From Mytilus trossulus (taxonomy: Eukaryota; Mollusca; Bivalvia; Mytilida; Mytilidae): DNA of 64,000 nucleotides. The position numbers and the translations under genes are program-made. The stretch covers positions 22,188,886 to 22,252,885 of the forward strand of contig NC_086374.1 in the NCBI RefSeq assembly GCF_036588685.1. Reading direction: 5' to 3'. The notes below the pieces were generated by a model. That model saw only the letters and a program-made list of their open reading frames with translations. It searched no databases and was not told where the DNA came from. Shown here piece by piece: positions 14,601 through 25,728 of this stretch (position 1 is the stretch's first letter; each line of letters opens with the position of its first letter).

Positions 14601-15861
14601 CATCGGGGTAAAAAAAAATAATGACTTATTTAAGTCAAATATCAATGTCAAATTGGAACTATAGGTTTTTCATTGAAATTTAAAAATTAGGTTCCACTTG
14701 TTTCATATTGTTTTTTTAACCCTAATGTGGCAATTTCTCAAATTTTCCCTCAACCTTCCGTTGGTTTTAAACTTGCATAACTTCTAGATTGCATAACTAA
14801 GCCTAACTATGTTCAGCCCAACGATGTTGTGTTTGTATGATGTAAAATTTTGAGGATTTTAGATCAGTATACTTAGTAAAGTAACAACCTTTGGGCTAAT
14901 TTTACTGATGAAGAATAAACAAAATAATCTTCAACTACAGATACATTATTCGTTGTCTACTATATACAAGCTTCACTAAACTTTTACATTTACATACAAT
15001 TTTTAAATGTGTTGAATTAAGTTTGATTTACTGATATTTTGTTAAATTCAAACAATCTTAGCACGATAATCTTCGTTTCGTTTGAGTATTTTCGGCTGTA
15101 GCTTAGTATAAACTACTAACTCCGTGCATTAAAAAAAAATTACGAAACCCTTAAAATTGTATTTTAAATGTCTATTACACCTCGACTGCTGACTTCCTTA
15201 GAACATACAAGGTATATATCTTACCATTGATTTTGCATATCTTGAAAGATAGAAGTTGCTACACATGTTCGGTACTGGCATGAAAATGACGGATATTTTG
15301 TGTTGTTAAAATTTGCTGTTACAAAATATTAGAAATTATTATAAATTAAGGATTGTATCTCCCTCATGCAAAGCTCTGATTCCTTTCACGGATTTGGCTA
15401 TACTTTTTGGACCTTCTGGATTATAGCTCTTCATCTTTTATATAAGCTTTGGATTTCAAATATTTTGGCCACGAGCATCACTGAAGAGACATGTATTGTC
15501 GAAATGCGCATCTGGTGCAAGAAAATTGGTACCGTTTATTTTATTAATACAAAAGAAGTATTCACGTTTTGTTTGATTTCTGGAGTTTACCTGAGTAATC
15601 TTGGTCTCGTGTTAATATTTTCACAGTCGTATTTTCTCCAAGTGCATTCTCTATTCTGTCTTTAGTAAGTCGACCTCTTAGGTCTTTGTTTCTAGTAGAA
15701 ATATAAAACGCTATTTTATGAGCTAATTCGCTGAGATCTTCTGCGTGTGTTAGAGGTTGACAGTTGTGGATTAATCTATATTTGTTATGAGTATTTAACG
15801 CATCTGACAAGAATCCATCTTTAAGATTTACATCCACGTATACACTGTTCTTGTTCCCCAT
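8635..15861 (-). CDS. CAP-domain protein, GAPR-1/GLIPR2-like (copy 2)
   Basis: Three minus-strand exons: 15861-15591, 14213-14115 and 8816-8635. Both introns are GT-AG and phase 1, exactly as in the copy ending at 1710. The total is 552 nt, giving 183 aa. Exon 1 encodes MGNKNS (N-myristoylation-type start), ALNTHNKYRLIHNCQPL and the CAP signature as ALGENTTV. Exon 2 encodes KEVTRDWYDEIEYYKNYF, with a GTAAG donor at 14114. Exon 3 encodes NFTQLLWKNSREVGFG, then VIVVGCYRPAGNIKGQY and a Cys-rich end (CCSCY) that could be lipidated. There is no signal peptide, so a cytosolic, membrane-tethered protein is likely. Both histidines of the usual CAP tetrad appear to be missing: Leu sits in the KDLRG segment and Asn replaces His before FTQ. 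An alternative reading through the exon 2 donor gives about 40 extra residues and a stop; I consider it unspliced intron. Confidence 0.85.
9988..10192 (-). repeat. Dispersed repeat, copy A (inverted relative to 15.4 kb)
   Basis: Read on the minus strand it runs 'ttaaggaatgtatctccctc' ... 'tttggatttcaaatatttt' ... 'gaaatgcgcatctggtgcaa'. It matches 15344-15550 on the plus strand with few differences along about 205 bp. The 85-codon frame across it recurs in the other copy only because the repeat does. Confidence 0.85.
11490..12100 (-). repeat. Mussel-type interspersed repeat
   Basis: Includes 'aacagctgtcatattcctgg', 'ccattatattgacaacgata' and 'catatagacaaagcacatta'. The opposite-orientation counterpart appears at about 17520-17730 ('ttgtctatatgcctttttgt', 'gtgattaagattatataacg'). 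I recognise it as a common family in Mytilus sequences. The three short frames in it are not genes. Confidence 0.7.
13195..13320 (-). repeat. Fragment of the 'cgcgcgtctgg' repeat family
   Basis: 'gcatcagacgcacttttcgt' followed by 'aaagactcaccagggacgct' and 'aggccaaataaagtacaaag' is a diverged reverse-complement copy of the element seen near 49.6, 57.7 and 63.7 kb. Confidence 0.65.
15344..15550 (+). repeat. Dispersed repeat, copy B
   Basis: Plus-strand copy of the element at 9988-10192, from 'aattaaggattgtatctccc' to 'accgtttattttattaatac'. It lies inside intron 1 of CAP copy 2, about 40 bp downstream of the exon 1 donor (antisense to the gene). A shorter relative is at about 1620-1709. Confidence 0.85.
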
Positions 15862-16429
15862 TTCTCATGATAAAACGTCCGAAAACTACAAAATCAATCA
15901 AAACCAATGTTTTATTTCGAAAATTTCCATATTTCTATCATATTATAATGTTTCTGTACAAGAAGCCTTTTTTTCAATGAAATAAACATCCCAAATTATT
16001 CAAGAGCTTTTAATAGCGTGATCGTATATTGTGGTTTCCATGCTAAAGGCAGGCTTGTGCACGTACACACTGTTATCAAGCTGCATCATGACTTTTGTGT
16101 AATGTATGTTGTTTGTTTAATATTGTAAGTCTAAATCAATTTTCTCTTACTGTCATTAAAAGAAATTGTTCTTACTTTATGATAAGGATTCTACTCATTC
16201 TTCAAGGATAAATGCTGACCTGCAGTTGGTAACATACTCGAAGATTTTGTCTTTTTTCTGAATAGGTGTCCTCATTGGCAATTATCGCGGCGCTTCGGAC
16301 GAATGACATTTATGACGTGTTGTTTTCATTTTCTTACAACACTAGGTCGATAAAAACTGTCCGTTCATATTTTTTAGATTATCAAAATGTTTCAAGTCTC
16401 TGAAGCAAAGTTGACCTGAAATGAATTTG

Positions 16430-16600
16430 GCTTTTTTAAGTTCATTTTAGTCATTAAGCTCTTCAACAGTGAACCGTTATGATTCTTATACATCCTTGGG
16501 TGTCAAATATACACCTTTGGACGTTCTTGATGAAAGTAAATCCAGAAAAGCGCTGAAAGCGCATGAAATTTATAACTTGTTGTTTTCTTTTTAGTTTGTT
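16430..16600 (-). repeat. Dispersed repeat fragment
   Basis: 'cattaagctcttcaacagtg' ... 'cgttcttgatgaaagtaaat' ... 'ccagaaaagcgc'. The reverse complement recurs at 55977-56110 ('gcgcttttctggatttacct', 'gaaccgttgaagagctg' type order), marking an interspersed family. Confidence 0.6.
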
Positions 16601-16985
16601 TGTACAATTTTTAGATATAGGGAACTAAAAAGGACATTCATCAAGTAAAATGACACCTTAAAAAATTGTGCGCTAAACGTAAACCTGAACATTTAAAAGC
16701 CAGTGAGGAATGTATAAATACACGGAAACGTTAGGAGCTAAATACCACTTAAACAAACATTCATAGTTTAGCCAAATTCATCATAGGTAAACTTTGCTGA
16801 ATCGGCTTACCCTTCCAGAGCACCTCCATTTTTTTATGGGGTTCGTGTTGTTCATTTTTTTGTTTTCTATCTGTGATTTGTGTGTAAGTCTTTTTTTAGG
16901 GCAGGGCGTTGTCAGTTTATTTCAATTAATTAGTTTGAATGTCCATCAGGTATTTTTATTAACTCCAAGTAATTTAATATAAAAA

Positions 16986-17142
16986 AGATGTGGTATGAAT
17001 ACCAATGAGAGACCAAAATGACACAGAAACTAACAACAGTAGGTCACCGTACGGCCTTTAGCCATGAGCAAAGCCCATACCGCATAGTCAGCTTTACAAG
17101 GCCCCAAAATGACAATGTAAAACAAATCAATCGAGAAAACTA
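16986..17142 (+). repeat. Truncated copy of the 'gtcaccgtacggcctt' repeat
   Basis: Starts at 'aagatgtggtatgaatacca' and includes 'aggtcaccgtacggccttta', 'cataccgcatagtcagcttt' and 'cccaaaatgacaatgtaaaa'. A longer version is at 54545-55080. Shorter pieces are at 53168 and 58933. Confidence 0.8.
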
Positions 17143-19553
17143 AAGTACTTATTTATTCAAATTAAGTTGGACACAATTTGCCTTCTTTTTGTGTGTGGTA
17201 GCATCAAACTAAAGAGCTAAGCCACCTCTAAACGTCTCCAGTGTCTGAGAAGACAATTGATGAACCAGGGGTATATCAAACAACGTCTAGTCCTTTATCT
17301 AAAGAAGTGCAGTCGGAAGGAATCAAGACCTCGATAGATCAACCTCACCAATAATAAACGATGGTCCTGAAGTATAGATCTAGGTTCTGACGTTTTCTTT
17401 CATCTTAATAACGGGTTATAGTATTTTAGTATTTATCTTTGTGAATACTAGTATTAATTTCACTGTTTAGTCTACTTTTGGAAATACCTATTTGACATAT
17501 ACCGTTTCTTATACTTTCCATCATTGTGTTATTGAGCTTTGATAATTTTTTATGTTTATTGTCGTCTTTCAATTCTGCTTATGTGCTTTGTCTATATGCC
17601 TTTTTGTGTTTCGTTGTTGACATATGTGCCTGTTTTAATAGTGATTAAGATTATATAACGCAATATTGACTGCTGGACCCCTATTTTTGACATTTTTACC
17701 TATTATGTCTGTTGTTTTTGTTCACACATCATGTGACTTATAGTTACTTATATCCAAGACTGTTGGTGTCTGGCGGATTGTTAATTGGTCGATTATCATA
17801 AGGTGAGTATTGTCACAAGCATTCTTCTGAATATTCTTAACCGCGCGGGGATTTGGTTTACGTCTATTAATATCTAGGAAAGAAAACATTCCCAGTGTCA
17901 GGGGCCTTCCTGAACAGACACTTCATTTGAAGGTTGCTGTTCAGCGTTGTAAACACCACTGTTACTCTCAGATGAAAAAGTCGAACAAAAATAATAGCAC
18001 TGGCATGTTTTTGCTTTAGATATAGAAGTTTTGTACATGAAACTCCTGTCTTTTCCATCAAGAAGAGGTGTCTTCATTACTAACGACTATTAAAGAAATT
18101 AAGAAGTCCTACAATTGCTTTCTATGAAAACGTATGTACCATTAGCAACGGTAAGCAACCTTTTGCATTGTACCGTTACTTTTCATTAATCATCAGCGTT
18201 AAACCACTTCAATGATATAACCCTTACTGTCGTTTTGTTTCAAACACGAATTCCTTTATATAAATTTAGTCGTTTTAATACAAACTGAAGATGTTTTAAC
18301 TATCTAAAACATTTATGCACATCTTCCTATATCTATGATAATTAATACTACTTACACGTTTGCTAATGTGGTTTCCCATGTTAAATATTCTATAACTATT
18401 ATTTTCAATGGTAACCTGCACTCTTTGTTTTCAAAATCATAAATACAATGACTTTAAATCTCTTCATTGGTTTTAAATAGTAAAGACCGTATATCAGATG
18501 GCAAAGTTTCATTTAAAAATGACTTATTTCCCTTTCCATAGCAGTTTTTAAATACATTCATGTTGACAAAAAGGATTATAGAATTACTTCTATTGTGCGA
18601 CCTCTGGTTTTCAGTGTTACAGACTCGCATGTAATTAATTGTAAATATGTTTAGCTGTAGTTACTCTATACTAGTATCTCATTTTGATCGGTTTTACCAA
18701 CTTTTATCATTTTGGTTATTTCTCTTCTTTTTTTATGATAACTTATATTCTATTTTTCAAACTGTGACCATCTCCTTCTTATAATTTCTAGCTGCCATGT
18801 ATTGTATTGTTCTTTCTAATACAACTATTATTTAAGTGTTTTAAGCACACATTTTAACATTAAGATATCTTCCGACACAGCTAATGTTAAGGTACCAATG
18901 TGGTATCCGACTCTACGACTTTTAATCTCAATATTTGTCAAATGCACCCAAATAAAAGTAGACTAGATCAATGTCAGAACTCACTCTTTAGTGTTTTGAT
19001 GAGTATTTCACTTGTCCATATTTTAAGAGTCCCATCTGTTGCTGAAGCAATTGAATGGCTTAAATATTATTATAGGGTTGACATGGTCTCTATGAATTTG
19101 TGCTCTACCAGTAAAGCAATAAGATTAAAAGAAAAATGGTCAAGCATTGATAATATTATTAAGAAATAGAGCTCAATGCAGATGTACTCTGTAATCTATT
19201 ACTGACTTTGTATTTTATAATTTGTAACAAGTATGGTTAACTATATGTTTAGGATTTATAGCAGAATAATTTGTTTGTGCATTTTTATTTGTAGATGAGA
19301 TTTGAAAATGATATGAAAATAATAAAATATATATTACAAAAAAAATATTTTAAGAGTCTGTTCTATGTGGGGAAAGTGCGTTGGAAAGGGAAGGGGGTAA
19401 ACAAAATGGTAATTATCATATCATTGGTGTGTGTAATTGATAAAATAAACCTTTTCCAGTGTTTTAAAAAAAAATCACAAATAAGTGTATACAAATAAGT
19501 TTTATCTTAAAGTTATTTGATACATGAATTATAAAAGTTTATGTTTTAATTGG

Positions 19554-21671
19554 TTATAAAACTAACTGGAACACTTTCACCTCACTCTTGTCTCCTTGTG
19601 TTATGAGCAAACGCTCATCATTTACATCAAATGCGATTGCACGAGGATATGATATCATGTCATGAGATATAAGAGTTTTTACTCTGTCACCTTCAGGAGA
19701 AACTACTTGGACACTCTTTGCGTGATTTCTACAAACATATAAATTTTCTTCATTGTCAAGAGCAAGACCAGCTGCGTGCCCTAAGTCTACACTTGAGTAG
19801 GAGTAGCAATGCTCGGCTGTTTCGATCAGGGTTGTTACAGATCCACGTCGTTCGTCGGCAACGTAAATCATAGTACCTTTCCCGTTAGCAGTTATATAAA
19901 TAGGACGGGAAAATAGCTGAGACCCATCGTCGTCATAAGCAACCGATGCCAGTTCTTTTCCATCAGTGTCCAGGATTTTCAGTGATGGTGGTAATCCATC
20001 GTAGGCTAGAGTGAAAAATTTACCACGGACATATGTCAACCCATAACATGCTTCGCTTGTAATGAAATAATCTCCAAGAGAAAATCCGATATCGCTGACA
20101 TTTAGAATTTGGATTGCTCGCTCTTCCGGAAGTGTCACTGCAATCTCCGAAGGGCTAATGGTTGTCACATCCCACGGTTTAGAGTTGAATTTAATACTGT
20201 TTAGCTGCCGAAAATTCTTTGCAAACAGTTTAACTTTTCTGTTCTGTCTATCAACTAAAACTAGCCGACCATCTGAAAGAAACGCAGCGCCAGTAAACCA
20301 ACTATCATTCACCTCATCATGTTCATGCGCACTGAAGGTTTTTACCAACTCTGAGCGTTTTCCACGCAAGGAAAGAGTAGACTTATTAAGATTTGAATGG
20401 GTATTATTCTGCTCAACGGATATTACATTTGGAAATGGCGGTAATTTTGACGGGGAGTAACGCACGGATATTTTACCCATTTCTTTTACTTTTGTTTGCA
20501 TAACTTCTATGGCATGGCCCACCTCAAATAAATATTGACAATCCTGGACTTGAGACCGCAGTTTTCCCATGGCGTCCTCATACCAAATGCATTGCGTTCT
20601 AATGGATTCCATCATATGCAGAAGTCGAGAATCGGAAGCATGTACTTCAGCCACATTCATTACCTTGTGAGCATTAGATACAGCTGAAAGCATGCGTTTA
20701 CTTATGTCCATCTCTATCTGCAACTTCTTAACTTCGGCGTTGTGGATTTGACCAATATCTCGTTTCAGGTTTTTTTCGAGTTTATCCAGAATATTGATGA
20801 TATTAATACGTATCGATGCAAAATTCTCAAGAAGTCGGGTTTTTTCTTCTTCCAAGTACATCAAATGGTTTGATCGATCACCAATCATTCCGTCTATGTT
20901 GTTTTCGTATTGCTCCAAAGTTTTGTTAAGAAATTCTGGCTCTTTCTCTAGTTTGCTTTTCTTAACGGCATCGGAAATGGAAATAACTCTGTCACATCTA
21001 CGGTGCTCCTCTGCAATGCAATTTGGACAACAAAGTTCTTTGTCTAGCACACAGAATAAATCAAGCGTTTTTCCTGTATGTTTGTTGCATTCTTCCTGAA
21101 GATCTTTCAATAATTCCATTTCTTTCATAAACTCCTCCTTTAAAAGTACTGTATGGTCCATAGATATGCGCATTCCTTTATGGACTTTGGCACAATTCTG
21201 ACAGAGGCCATCGCGACATTCTTTACACCAAGACAATATCGCTGTTGTATCGCCATTTCTAGAACACGGACCGCAGGTTTTCTCACCTCTTCTTAATAAT
21301 TCTATATCCAATAAATCCATTAGAAAATGATTGACCGGAAATGCCTCTATCCATTTGTTTGGAGTGGGTGCACTCTTTAGTTGTATGGTCTTTTTACACT
21401 GATGACATTCATACTCTCGGGATTTTCTGCTGTCGTCTTTCTTTTCGCTTTTTCGTGTAATGAATTCGTTAATGTTTGTTGCCAAACAATTTTCGCAGTA
21501 CGAATGCAAACACGGCAAAGTTCTTGGTGTGTTTAGCCATTTTGAACAAATTCCACAAATCAAGATAGTTTCGTCAAATTTTCGATGGATCAAATTTGAT
21601 TTTTCCATAATCACAGTTTTGGATCGGACTAAAGATTTTGATGGACTGTCTCTCCCTTTCGTATTTGACAT
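19554..21671 (-). CDS. TRIM-type RING/B-box/coiled-coil protein with NHL-like C-terminus
   Basis: A single open frame of 705 codons without introns, so probably a retrogene or one of the intronless TRIM genes abundant in bivalves. The RING finger covers residues 39-92 (C39, C42, C54, H56, C59, C62, C89, C92). B-box 1 is about 133-173 (C133, C136, C149, C152, C157, C160, H164, H173). B-box 2 is about 195-226 (C195, H198, C207, D210, C215, C218, H223). A heptad-rich coiled coil follows at about 240-400. Residues ~450-705 form repeats of the type 'GAAFLSDGRLVLVDRQNRKV', 'LALDNEENLYVCRN' and 'IAFDVNDERLLITQGDKSEV', i.e. an NHL/six-bladed propeller as in TRIM2/3/56/71-like proteins. Expected role: E3 ubiquitin ligase, with the propeller binding substrate or RNA. 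All RING ligands are present, so it looks functional. In bivalves such genes are often linked to innate immunity; that is inference. The start is the first ATG of the frame. Confidence 0.93.
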   Translation of the reverse strand: MSNTKGRDSPSKSLVRSKTVIMEKSNLIHRKFDETILICGICSKWLNTPRTLPCLHSYCENCLATNINEFITRKSEKKDDSRKSREYECHQCKKTIQLKSAPTPNKWIEAFPVNHFLMDLLDIELLRRGEKTCGPCSRNGDTTAILSWCKECRDGLCQNCAKVHKGMRISMDHTVLLKEEFMKEMELLKDLQEECNKHTGKTLDLFCVLDKELCCPNCIAEEHRRCDRVISISDAVKKSKLEKEPEFLNKTLEQYENNIDGMIGDRSNHLMYLEEEKTRLLENFASIRINIINILDKLEKNLKRDIGQIHNAEVKKLQIEMDISKRMLSAVSNAHKVMNVAEVHASDSRLLHMMESIRTQCIWYEDAMGKLRSQVQDCQYLFEVGHAIEVMQTKVKEMGKISVRYSPSKLPPFPNVISVEQNNTHSNLNKSTLSLRGKRSELVKTFSAHEHDEVNDSWFTGAAFLSDGRLVLVDRQNRKVKLFAKNFRQLNSIKFNSKPWDVTTISPSEIAVTLPEERAIQILNVSDIGFSLGDYFITSEACYGLTYVRGKFFTLAYDGLPPSLKILDTDGKELASVAYDDDGSQLFSRPIYITANGKGTMIYVADERRGSVTTLIETAEHCYSYSSVDLGHAAGLALDNEENLYVCRNHAKSVQVVSPEGDRVKTLISHDMISYPRAIAFDVNDERLLITQGDKSEVKVFQLVL

Positions 21672-22404
21672 AATGAGAATTTTCCGCTGAATTTAATAGG
21701 TTGTTTTTCATATAAGTTTTTGAAATTTGAAGTAGATAGATCGAATTCACTTCTCCTTGGTACAAAGCTATTCTTTCGAAGCAAAAAGAAATAAACGAAA
21801 TTTGAAATGGAAATGATTTCTTTTTGACGGTTGGCTCGGTTAATGTGAAAAATTTAAATATCCAAATGAATAACTTTTTCATTTTACAGACTTACAATGA
21901 AGTGAATAGTGATGCTTGTATATATTGAATTTTGAATTCTATTAATTTTAAAGTTTGTTGATAAGGTAAATAGCAACGGTGAATGGTTTTTAAATCGAAT
22001 TGAAAAATTGAAGTTTCAATTGTAATGATATATGTAAGGAATGTATAGAAATTTCCGTTTATACAGATTTAAATAAAACTTGTTTCTTGCGATGTTAACA
22101 AGTACTTTACTAAAATCAAAAGGTAGTTGATCAAATTAACTCAAACTAAAAATAATAAGGCGTTGAATTGATTTATCCCTTAAATGTCTACCATGGTGTT
22201 TAGTCATTTCTAAAAAGAAAAATGGAAGATCATGTAAAGTGCAAATGAATTAAAACTTTATCAAGGTTGTTTTAACATATTTTAAGAATTTGAGATAATT
22301 CAAATAGGAATGCAACAAAAATATCTGAACAATGAAGGTCCGTATACTGCTGGCATGTTGATATATTAATTTATTAAAAACACATCAACAGTCAGAGACC
22401 ATCA
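21672..22404. other. Spacer between the TRIM gene and the LINE
   Basis: AT-rich sequence with no recognisable gene. It must contain the 5' region of the minus-strand TRIM gene; no TATA box or initiator could be assigned with confidence. The 5' junction of the truncated LINE lies near its right end. Confidence 0.5.
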
Positions 22405-25400
22405 ATGAAACAACTTTGTTGTACTTTATTTCAAAGCCAGGCTTTCAGTTTTAACAATGCTCATCAAGAATGGTGGGATGTTACAAAATCAAAAATTAAA
22501 TTTTTGACCATGGAAATTAGTCAAAAACTAAACCGTTTATCAAAACAAAATAATGTCATTGCTTTAGAAAACAGCTTGAAAAATTGAAACTTCAATTAAA
22601 CGAATCAAATAAATCATGTGACAAAATTTTAGAATTAGAAAATAAAATTAAGGAATATTATACTAAAAAAACAGTCTACGCAAAAATTAGATCAAGAACT
22701 AAATGGGCAGAAGACGGGGAGAAGTCGACAAAATACTTTTTTAATTTAGAAAAGAAAAATGGGCAGAATAAACTATGGCAACGTGTAAAAACAGAAAACG
22801 GTGAGTATAAATGTGACATTGATTCAATCTTAAATGAACAAGTAAAATTTTATACTAAACTTTTTGCTACGGAAGGATGGGACAAAACAGCGGGCGAACA
22901 ACTTTGTCAATTTATTGTAGACAAGGTAAGTAAGGAAGATCAAGAGATGTTAGATAGAGATATAAATATATCTGAAGTAGAAAAGGTACTAAAATTACTT
23001 AAACAAAACAAATCACCTGGCGAAGATGGTATAATATCAGAATTTTATGTTTTATACTGGGATATAATAAAAGACGATTTCTTTAGTTTACTACAAGAAA
23101 TTTGTAATGATACTATATTGAGTAACTCTCAACATAAGGGGGTCTTAACCTTATTACATAAAGGAGGGGAAAGGGAAAATATAAAAAATTGGAGACCACT
23201 AACGTTACTAAATTGTGATTATAAAATTATTGCAAAGATTCTATCTGAAAGACTTAAACTAGTATTGCCTAAAATTATTCATACCGATCAGAAGGGGTTT
23301 GTTAAAGGTAGAAATATAAGCGAGGCTAACCGAATGATTCAGGACATTATAGAATATATTGACAACGAAGATGAAGAAGGAATTATATTATTTTTGGATC
23401 AACAAAAAGCGTTTGATATGGTTGAATGGGAATGGATAGATTTTGTATTGGAGAAATTTGAATTTGGCGGGAAATTTAGAGCATGGATAAAAATGCTATT
23501 ATACAATGCTACAACGTGTATCAAAACTAATGGGTTTGTATCCAGATATTTTTCTATTACTCGCTCCGCTAGGCAAGGGTGTCCAATAGCGCCTCTCTTG
23601 TATATCATACAAGCTGAACCCATGGCATGTGCGATAAGGGGTGACATTCAAATCGAAGGATTAAAATTACCAGGAGGGGGAGGGAACTTTATAGAAACCA
23701 AATTATGTATGTTTGCAGATGACACCCAGGTATTTAATAAAAATGTAAAATCTGTAGAAAATACTTTTGAAATATTGTCCTTATACGAAAAAGCTTCGGG
23801 TTCTAAAATAAACTTTGACAAAACAAAAGGCTTACTATTAGGGGCTTCTAAAAGAAAACGATTTAAATTTGATAAAATCAAATGGATCACAGGCAATGTA
23901 AAAACATTAGGGGTATGCCATGGTTATGAAATAGATGACGATGATATTTGGAGAAAAATAATAGAAAAAGTTAAAAATTGTACGCATGTATGGAAAAGTA
24001 GGAAGCTTACATTTAAAGGTAAAACACAGATAGTAAAAAATATGATACTTTCTCTTTGTTCTTACGAGATCGAAATACGAGGAATTCCGGATAAATACAC
24101 TAAAGAGCTAAATAATATAATTTGGAACTTTATATGGGACGGAAAAGTGAACCAGGTAGATAGAAATGTCTGTTGTTTGGACGAAATTAAAGGGGGGATG
24201 GGAATGGTAAGTATAGATACGTTTATAAAAAGTAAACAAACAAAACTTGTATATCGTTTAATTCATGAGCCATTGGAAAGCTGGAATGCGATCGGTAAGT
24301 ATTGGCTTCGGACATTTGACGAAAAATATAATGATGCTTTTTTTGTATGTAAATGTTCAAGTTTAAATGGTTTAGATATGAACCAACTACCACAAATTTA
24401 TCAGAAAATTATAAATACGTGGTCAGGATTTACTCAAAATGTCGAAATACCTCCATATAAAAGTGCTATTTTAAATATGAGGATATTTGGAAACTCTTCT
24501 ATTCGTTTCAAAAATAAGCCATTGTTTTACTCTTCTTTTTTAAAAAGCGGTATTACAACTATCCAGGACATTTGGAATTTAGAAACTACGGATTTCATTA
24601 GCTGTAATGAAATTTATAGGAAGCTGATTGATCGGAGAAATTGTATTTCCGAATTTTCAAAAATTAAACAGGCAATTCCAAAAGATTTCGTGCAAATTTT
24701 GAAATCTTGCGGAAACCAGAATCTGCATTATGAAAGTAGATTAAACATATCAAATGACCTTGAGATCATTAACTTTAACAACCAAAAAATCAAACCAGCG
24801 AAGTTAAAACTCAATTATATTCGTACGGTTTTAAATAAAGATGTATCTCCAAAATGTCAAATTAAGTGGGAGGAAATATTTGGAACAAATATACCTTGGG
24901 AAAATATGTGGTCGGAATTAAAATATTTGAAAATTGAAAATAAAGTAAAAGAATTCCAATGGAAATCCATGCACAATATTTTATATACTGAAGAAAGATT
25001 AAAAAAAATGAAGATATCAAATGGAAAATGCCACATTTGTCAAAATGACAATAATATTGAAACCCTGCAACATTTATTTTTCAGTTGTAGTACATCACAG
25101 TTAATTTTAAAAAACCTCCAAGAAATACTTATCAAATCAAAAATAGGAATAAATAATCCTTTTGGTGAAAAGGAGGTTCTATTGGGCAAAAATACGGGAG
25201 AACCAAAAGATGATAATTTTTTTAACATAATTATCATATATTTTAAATGGACACTATGGAAAATTAGGAATTCAATAAAATTGAACAAAACGCCTAAAAC
25301 ACCGCAAGATATTTATAAAATTTGGAAACACAACTTGAAATATAATCTAAAATTTGTTCTTCTTTTGAAAGGCGTTGATACCATTGATAAGACAAAATTG

Positions 25401-25424
25401 GAGTCTGTAATAATGAAAATTTAG
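22405..25424 (+). pseudogene. LINE ORF2 fragment: reverse transcriptase and C-terminal CCHC
   Basis: Two frames, 22405-22587 and 22584-25424, join by a single-base shift at about 22580. The second frame is open for 946 codons. Reverse-transcriptase blocks are clear: NKSPGEDGIISEFY, NWRPLTLLNCDYKIIAKIL, motif A FLDQQKAFDMVEW (Asp near residue 272), SARQGCPIAPLLYI, and the catalytic MFADDTQVF near residue 377 (FADD in place of the commoner YADD). The C-terminus has the LINE zinc motif CHICQNDN...LQHLFFSC near residues 815-835. One frameshift in 3 kb suggests a young insertion. It has no endonuclease, so it is not autonomous. Confidence 0.9.
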
Positions 25425-25728
25425 ACATTTTACATAGTGAAATATAGCTTGAGTCAAAGTACATTTTTTATGGTTTATAGCATTAGAATAATGATTGTAT
25501 ATAAGAAAATATGACAAAAAAGTAATAGCCTATCATGGTTATTTTAGTAAATGCACATATTTTATGTGGGTTATTTACTTACTATTTTGAAATTAAAGTA
25601 TAGATCTGTTAGATGCTTCTAACATTTTATATGGATATAATTTTTTTTACACTAAATGTAAATCCAAGGTTAAAAGGTGGACTACTTTTTTATTGCCTTC
25701 TATTTCCCCTGGATAGATGGTTTCACTT

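Larger units (their letters stand above)
15862..19553. other. Intergenic, repeats only
   Basis: No gene supported. Contains a repeat with 'gtaaatccagaaaagcgc' (about 16430-16600, relative at 55977-56160), one at 16800-16985, a truncated copy of the 'gtcaccgtacggcctt' repeat (16986-17142), and the reversed counterpart of the 11.5-12.1 kb repeat (17520-17730). An 89-codon frame at 18900-19169 has no recognisable domain. Confidence 0.6.

Noticed and set aside
18900-19169. 89-codon plus-strand frame downstream of the CAP genes
   Set aside because: No recognisable domain, no splice context, composition like surrounding intergenic DNA.
20158-21099. Plus-strand frames of about 100 codons antisense to the TRIM gene
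   Set aside because: Shadows of the long minus-strand coding frame.
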